Source of the DNA: CAWCAW01 sp963793645
GTDB taxonomy: Bacteria; Actinomycetota; Acidimicrobiia; Acidimicrobiales; UBA8190
DNA length: 64,000 nt
Assembly: GCA_963793645.1 (NCBI GenBank)
Contig: CAWCAW010000005.1
Span: 62,001 to 126,000, forward strand
Reading direction: 5' to 3'
Every line of letters starts with the position of its first letter. Within the stretch, counting starts at the first letter, position 1. Of the stretch, positions 59,507 to 64,000 are shown piece after piece. The translations under genes were made by a program, and so were the position numbers. The notes below the pieces were generated by a model that was not told the DNA's origin, ran no database searches, and worked only from the letters and a program-made list of their open reading frames with translations.

Positions 59507-62311
59507 TCAGGTGCGAGGGATTTCCCGCTCTTCGAACGTCTCGATCACGTCGCCGGCATGCAGATCCTGAAAGTCCGAGAGACCGATCCCGCACTCGAAG
59601 CCGGACTGGACTTCCCGGGCGTCGTCCTTGAACCGGCGCAACGACGTGATGGAGCCTTTCCAGATGATGACCCCGTCGCGCAAGAAGCGCACCTTGGACC
59701 CTCGAGTGATGACGCCGTCGCGCACGTAACAACCGGCCACCGCGCCCACTCGAGGTACCCGGAAAACGGCTCGAACTTCGGCCTCGCCGGTGACGACCTC
59801 TTGGAACTCGGGCACGAGCATGCCGACCATGGCCGCTTCGATGTCCTCGAGCAGTTTGTAGATGATCTCGTAGGTACGGATCTCGACGTCCCGCTCTTCG
59901 CCCAGCTCGCGAGAACGCCGGTCGGGCCTCACGTTGAACCCGATGATCGTGGCGTTGGACGCCGCGGCCAGCTGCACGTCGTTCTCGGTGATTCCTCCCA
60001 CGCCGCGATGCACGAAGCTCAACTTGACCTCGGGGCGCTCGAGCTTGCGCAGGCTGTCGGTGATGGCCTCCAAGGTGCCTTGGACGTCGGCCTTCAAGAT
60101 GAGGTTCAAGGTGGCCGATTCGCCGCGCTGGATCTGCTCGAAGAGGTCTTCGAGCTTGGCGCCCGGCGCCGTGGGCGAAGGCGCATGCCCCGCCACTCGG
60201 AACCGACGCTCGCGGGCTTCGCCGATGGTGCGAGCCGTGGTCTGGTCAGACGTCACCCGGAACTCGTCACCGGCGGCCGGCGGCTCGGAGAAGCCGAGTA
60301 CTTGCACCGGCATCGAGGGTGGGGCCTCTTTTACGGCGTCGAGGTGGTCGTCGATGAGCGCCTTGACACGTCCCCATGCGGCGCCGGCCACAACCGGGTC
60401 GCCCACTCGCAAGGTGCCGCTTTGGACGATGACCGTCGCCACCGGACCCCGGCCCGCCTCGAGGTTGGCCTCGAGGACCACCCCGCGGCCTCGGCCCTCG
60501 GGGCTGGCGCGCAGTTCCTCGACCTCGGCCACGATGATCAGTTGCTCGAGGAGGTCATCGATCCCCAGGCTTTGCAGGGCCGACACCTGCACCACGATGG
60601 TGTCGCCGCCCCAGGCCTCGGGCACCAGCCCGTGCTCGGAAAGCTGTTGGAGCACCCTGGTCACGTCGCTGTCGGCCCGGTCGACCTTGTTCACGGCCAC
60701 CACGATGGGCACATCGGCGGCCCGGGCGTGGTCGATGGCCTCCACCGTTTGCGGCATGACGCCGTCGTCGGCGGCCACCACCAGCACCACGATGTCGGTG
60801 ATCTGCGCCCCGCGCGCCCGCATGGCCGTAAAGGCCTCGTGGCCCGGGGTGTCGATGAAAGTGATGAGGTTGCCGTTCACCTCGACCTGATAGGCCCCGA
60901 TGTGCTGGGTGATGCCGCCCGCCTCGTCGGCGACGACGTTGGAGTTCCGGATCCGGTCGAGCAGCAACGTCTTACCGTGGTCGACGTGGCCCATGACGGT
61001 GACCACCGGCGGGCGGGGCCGCAGGTCCTCCTCGCGCTCCTCCTCGTCCTCTTCGAAGTACTTGGCTTGCAGCTCGGCTTCTTGCTCCTCGCCCGGGTCG
61101 ACCAGGCGGATGTTGGCGCCAAGCTCCTGCGCGAAGAGCTCGATCATGTCGTCGGACAACGACTGCGTGGCCGTGACGACTTCTCCTTGGAGAAAGAGGT
61201 ACCGGATGACGTCGCCCGCCGACCGGTTGAGCTTGGGCCCGAGCTCGCGCGGCGTCGAGCCCCGCTCCACGATTACCTCGGAGTCCGGAATGGGGGCACT
61301 CGACGGCGTGTACGTGGTGAGTTGCGTCGGCTCGAGCTCTTCGAGGTTGCGACGCCGACGCCGGGGCCGGCGCTGAGGCGGGCGACCTCTTCCGCCCGGA
61401 CCACCGCGGAGTCCCGGCGGAGGACCACCGGGCCGACCGCTGAAGCCTCCGCCGCCGCCACCGGGAGTTCCGCCCGGGCCGCCTCGTCCGCCGAAGCCTC
61501 CCGACATGCCACCGCGACTCGGCGGTCCACCACCGGGACGGGGCCCGCCCGAAGGTCGGCCCGGAGCACCGGCACCCCCGCCAGGACGCGGCGGTACGGG
61601 AGCCCGACGCCCAGGCGGCGGGGGGATGGGACGGCCCGAGTTCGACCGAGGGGGGCCCGGAGGCGGGGGGATGGGACGGCCCGACGCGCTGGTGGGCCGT
61701 ACGGCGGGCCGCGCCGGGGCTTCGGGGCGCGATCCGAGATCAGGTACCGACGGGGGAGCCGACGGCGCCGGCCGCGGGGGCGCAGCGGGGGCCGAAGACG
61801 GGCTCGAGGCACTGGCGGCCGGCGCGCTGACGGCGGGGGCCGACGGTGAAGAGCTGGGCGCCGGACGAGAGATGGGCCGCGGACCGGGGGGCGGCGGAAC
61901 ACTGACCTCGCTGGCGGGCCGGCTCGTCACCAACCGGCTGGAGCGGGGCACCTCGGACGGTGACGATGGCGATGACGACGCCGACGGTGCCGGGGCTGAC
62001 GAGGCGGCGTGGGACGGAGCTTCGGAGCGCGACCTACCCGACGCGCCGCTCTCACCGCCGGCTGTGGAAGCCGCCGCCGAAGCCCTCGATGTCGGGGCCG
62101 CTTTGGGCTCGTCTTCAACCTCGGGCGGTTGCACCTCGCGCCGCAAGCCTTCGCGATCGGCCTTGCGGCGCACGCGGTCGGCTTGGGCATCCTCGATGGA
62201 GGACGAGTGGCTCTTTACCCCGATGCCCAAAGAGACGCAGAGATCAAGTGCCTCTTTGTTCGTCAGGCCGAGCTCGCGGGCCAGCTCGTAGACGCGGATC
62301 TTTTTCGGCAA
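59507..62311 (-). CDS. infB: Translation initiation factor IF-2
   Basis: IF-2 is the GTPase that brings initiator tRNA to the ribosome. The 934-residue protein starts with an IF2N domain (PKKIRVYELARELGLTNKEA). A long disordered region rich in Pro, Ser, Ala and Gly follows (about residues 60-330), then a second IF2N domain, and the G domain with VTVMGHVDHGKTLLLDRIR (G1), GGITQHIGAY (G2), DTPGHEAFTAMRARGA (G3) and AVNKVDRADSD (G4). The C-terminal domains end in FEEREIPRT. It lies 101 bases after nusA with no ylxR gene between them. Confidence 0.97.
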   Translation of the reverse strand: MPKKIRVYELARELGLTNKEALDLCVSLGIGVKSHSSSIEDAQADRVRRKADREGLRREVQPPEVEDEPKAAPTSRASAAASTAGGESGASGRSRSEAPSHAASSAPAPSASSSPSSPSEVPRSSRLVTSRPASEVSVPPPPGPRPISRPAPSSSPSAPAVSAPAASASSPSSAPAAPPRPAPSAPPSVPDLGSRPEAPARPAVRPTSASGRPIPPPPGPPRSNSGRPIPPPPGRRAPVPPRPGGGAGAPGRPSGGPRPGGGPPSRGGMSGGFGGRGGPGGTPGGGGGGFSGRPGGPPPGLRGGPGGRGRPPQRRPRRRRRNLEELEPTQLTTYTPSSAPIPDSEVIVERGSTPRELGPKLNRSAGDVIRYLFLQGEVVTATQSLSDDMIELFAQELGANIRLVDPGEEQEAELQAKYFEEDEEEREEDLRPRPPVVTVMGHVDHGKTLLLDRIRNSNVVADEAGGITQHIGAYQVEVNGNLITFIDTPGHEAFTAMRARGAQITDIVVLVVAADDGVMPQTVEAIDHARAADVPIVVAVNKVDRADSDVTRVLQQLSEHGLVPEAWGGDTIVVQVSALQSLGIDDLLEQLIIVAEVEELRASPEGRGRGVVLEANLEAGRGPVATVIVQSGTLRVGDPVVAGAAWGRVKALIDDHLDAVKEAPPSMPVQVLGFSEPPAAGDEFRVTSDQTTARTIGEARERRFRVAGHAPSPTAPGAKLEDLFEQIQRGESATLNLILKADVQGTLEAITDSLRKLERPEVKLSFVHRGVGGITENDVQLAAASNATIIGFNVRPDRRSRELGEERDVEIRTYEIIYKLLEDIEAAMVGMLVPEFQEVVTGEAEVRAVFRVPRVGAVAGCYVRDGVITRGSKVRFLRDGVIIWKGSITSLRRFKDDAREVQSGFECGIGLSDFQDLHAGDVIETFEEREIPRT

Positions 62312-62412
62312 CGCTTCCTACGATCCTTCTTCCTCGCGCGGGCGCGCACCAACCGGTCGGCCCGACGTACCATCCTCGCACACCTGTGCCCTGCCCCTCT
62401 GTGGGTCCAGGA

Positions 62413-63735
62413 CTAGCTCGCCCCGCCTTCGCCCGGCACGCTTCCGGGCGTCGCCCCGGTGCCGGCGTCGTCGTCGGGCTTCTGGTCGGGTTGCTCGTCG
62501 AGCTTCACTGCCGTTTCCCCAGAAGCTGAATCGCCAGGAACCCCGTCAGCCGGAGCCGATTCGGCGGGCTCCGCCGCAGCAGGCTCCGCCGCAGCCGGCC
62601 CCGGGGCGGCATCGGGAGCGGTCTCGCCGGAGACGACCCTCGACCACTCGGTGGCGGAGACGGCTTCGCCGCCCTCGGCGGGCTGCCACACCATCTCCCC
62701 CGCCTCGTTCTCGACCCACTCGCCCTCGGCCCACTCCTCGCCGTAGCCGGCCTCTTCCTCAGCCAGCTGCGTCTCGCTTTTGATGTCGACCCGCCAACCC
62801 GTGAGCCGAGCCGCCAAGCGGGCGTTTTGGCCCTCCTTGCCGATCGCCAACGACAGTTGGTAGTCGCTCACCACGACGGTGGCCGTCCCCGATTCGTCGT
62901 CGAGGCGAACCTCACGGACCCGCGCCGGCTGCAAGGCGGCCTGGATGAAGTCCACCGGGTCGTCGGCAAAGGGCACCACGTCGATACGCTCACCGCGCAG
63001 CTCGTTGGTCACCATCCTCACCCTCGACCCCCGCGCCCCGACACATGCCCCTACGGGGTCCACGTTGGGGTCGTTGGACCACACGGCGATCTTGGTGCGA
63101 TGCCCCGGCTCACGGGCGGCGGCTTTGATCTCCACCACCCCCGAGGAGATCTCGGGCACCTCCAGCTCGAAAAGCCGCTTCACCAAACCGGGATGACTGC
63201 GGCTCACCACGATCTGGGGACCCTTGGTCGTCTTGCGCACCTCCACGATGTACGCCTTGAGGCGCGCCCCGTGCTCGTAGCGCTCATAGGGAACCTGCTC
63301 GGCCTGCGGCAAAAGCGCCTCGACTTTTCCCAGGTCGAGGAGGGTGTAGCGGTTGTCGGTCTGTTGCACGATGCCGGTGACGATGTCGCCCTCGCGCCCG
63401 GCGTACTCCTCGTACTTCAGGTCGCGTTCGGCCTCTCGGATGCGCTGCAGGATCACCTGCTTGGCCGTCTGCGCGGCGATACGGCCGAAGTCGTTGGGCG
63501 TGTCGTCCCACTCTCGGATGACGTTGCCGTCCTCATCGAGCTCCTGGCCGTAGACGCGGATGTCACCGGACTCGGGGTCGATGGTGACGACGGCTTCTTC
63601 GGCGGCACCAGGACGCCGCTTGTAGGCAGCCACCAGTGCATTGGCCAGTGCATCGAGGAGCGTGTCCACGCCGATGCCCCGGTCGCGCGCGATCTGCCCA
63701 AGGGCGTCGAGAAACTCGAAATTCGTCTTACTCAT
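62413..63735 (-). CDS. nusA: Transcription termination/antitermination factor NusA
   Basis: NusA binds RNA polymerase and modulates pausing, termination and antitermination. The N-terminal domain opens MSKTNFEFLDALGQIARDRG. An S1 domain (GREGDIVTGIVQQTDNRY) and two KH domains follow (VDPVGACVGARGSRVRMVTN and LSLAIGKEGQNARLAARLTG). The C-terminal 110 residues are acidic and Ala/Pro/Glu-rich, with AAAEP repeats, in place of the acidic repeats of proteobacterial NusA. The ATG overlaps the rimP stop codon. Confidence 0.96.
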   Translation of the reverse strand: MSKTNFEFLDALGQIARDRGIGVDTLLDALANALVAAYKRRPGAAEEAVVTIDPESGDIRVYGQELDEDGNVIREWDDTPNDFGRIAAQTAKQVILQRIREAERDLKYEEYAGREGDIVTGIVQQTDNRYTLLDLGKVEALLPQAEQVPYERYEHGARLKAYIVEVRKTTKGPQIVVSRSHPGLVKRLFELEVPEISSGVVEIKAAAREPGHRTKIAVWSNDPNVDPVGACVGARGSRVRMVTNELRGERIDVVPFADDPVDFIQAALQPARVREVRLDDESGTATVVVSDYQLSLAIGKEGQNARLAARLTGWRVDIKSETQLAEEEAGYGEEWAEGEWVENEAGEMVWQPAEGGEAVSATEWSRVVSGETAPDAAPGPAAAEPAAAEPAESAPADGVPGDSASGETAVKLDEQPDQKPDDDAGTGATPGSVPGEGGAS

Positions 63736-64000
63736 GGGGTCGTGACCTTCTTCCTCTCGGCCTTGCCGTGGGCCACGCCCTTGGTACCCGCCCGCATGGC
63801 AGCACCTTTCCTGCGCGACGGCGAAGGTGCGGTCCCAAAGTCGAACACCGTCCGCGCCCTCTGCACCTCGTCGTAGGTGAATCCCTTACGCCCGTCGGGG
63901 AGATCGCCACCCTCGAGGACAAAACCTTCGTCGTCGACCGCCGTCAATCGGCCCGTGAAGCGCCGCTCGCCCTCGCCGCCGGCCACGGTTCGGACCGACA
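63732..64000 (-). CDS. rimP: Ribosome maturation factor RimP, C-terminal part (5' end outside window)
   Basis: The frame is open from the window edge, so the gene starts beyond base 64000. The visible 89 residues show the end of the C-terminal SH3-like domain: ERRFTGRLTAVDDEGFVLE and FTYDEVQRARTVFDFG. A basic tail follows. RimP is needed for 30S subunit maturation and normally precedes nusA. The stop codon overlaps the nusA start (ATGA). Confidence 0.88.
   Translation of the reverse strand, partial: SVRTVAGGEGERRFTGRLTAVDDEGFVLEGGDLPDGRKGFTYDEVQRARTVFDFGTAPSPSRRKGAAMRAGTKGVAHGKAERKKVTTP

Noticed and set aside
59558..61849. 763-codon plus-strand frame opposite infB
   Set aside because: It is antisense to infB and its composition follows the infB codon pattern. 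No domain or ribosome binding site supports it.
62330..62385. Small Arg/Lys-rich frame between nusA and infB
   Set aside because: It overlaps the infB start, is too short for YlxR, and lacks the YlxR signature.

Overview
The window is a high-GC chromosomal segment, essentially all core genes, from an actinobacterium. The evidence is a division cluster with sepF, yggT and divIVA but no ftsA, actinobacterial-type LexA boxes (CGAAC-N4-GTTCG), a DUF3040 protein, a DUF222/HNH protein, many GTG starts and stop/start overlaps. I would place it near the Acidimicrobiia, but that is an inference from overall flavour and not a measured relationship. No tRNA, rRNA, CRISPR array, insertion sequence or prophage was recognised.

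Layout. 1-6.2 kb: the 3' end of a sigma factor, then rluD, lspA and a TraR/DksA-type zinc-finger protein with a histone-H1-like tail on the minus strand, and ileS on the plus strand. 6.3-24.8 kb (minus strand, transcribed right to left): the division and cell wall (dcw) cluster mraZ-rsmH-ftsL-ftsI-murE-mraY-murD-ftsW-murG-murC-murB-ftsQ-ftsZ-yfiH-yggS-sepF-yggT-divIVA. Most junctions are GTGA or ATGA overlaps. murF is missing from its usual place between murE and mraY. A five-unit, 10-bp-phased MraZ-box array precedes mraZ. Four genes (sepF, yggS, murG, murE) are each broken by a single-base frame change. All four lie within 12 kb and at least two are normally essential, so sequence error is the likelier cause.

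25-32 kb: a small metabolic chain (DUF3040 protein, ROK sugar kinase, a 94-residue conserved protein, HNH nuclease, lipoate-ligase-like protein), then an SOS locus. lexA is divergent from a LysM membrane protein-nrdR-PIG-L deacetylase-dinB chain, with four LexA boxes between them. 32-47.8 kb (minus strand): a long co-directional block dapA-rnj-ftsK-D,D-carboxypeptidase-thrB-miaB-miaA-dapF-hflX-dapC-dapD-dapE. With dapB at 52 kb it covers the succinylase route from dihydrodipicolinate synthesis to meso-diaminopimelate, which feeds the peptidoglycan genes of the dcw cluster. 47.8-52 kb: a TetR regulator with a ferritin-like di-iron protein and a perfect 13-bp inverted-repeat operator over its promoter, a DUF222/HNH protein, a decayed alpha/beta-hydrolase end and a second TetR. 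52-64 kb: dapB, an M16 peptidase, pnp, rpsO, ribF, truB, rbfA, infB, nusA and the end of rimP, the usual translation/RNA-maturation operon.

The most unusual structure is at 8909-8981. A 14-bp tandem repeat joins yfiH to yggS. Every unit carries a TGATG stop/start overlap, so four five-codon mini-ORFs form an unbroken reinitiation relay from the yfiH stop codon to the yggS start codon. Other points worth a second look are the arginine-phased pentapeptide repeat at the FtsI N-terminus, a roughly 100-residue acidic insertion inside the FtsK motor, and the leaderless-looking TetR promoter covered by its own operator.
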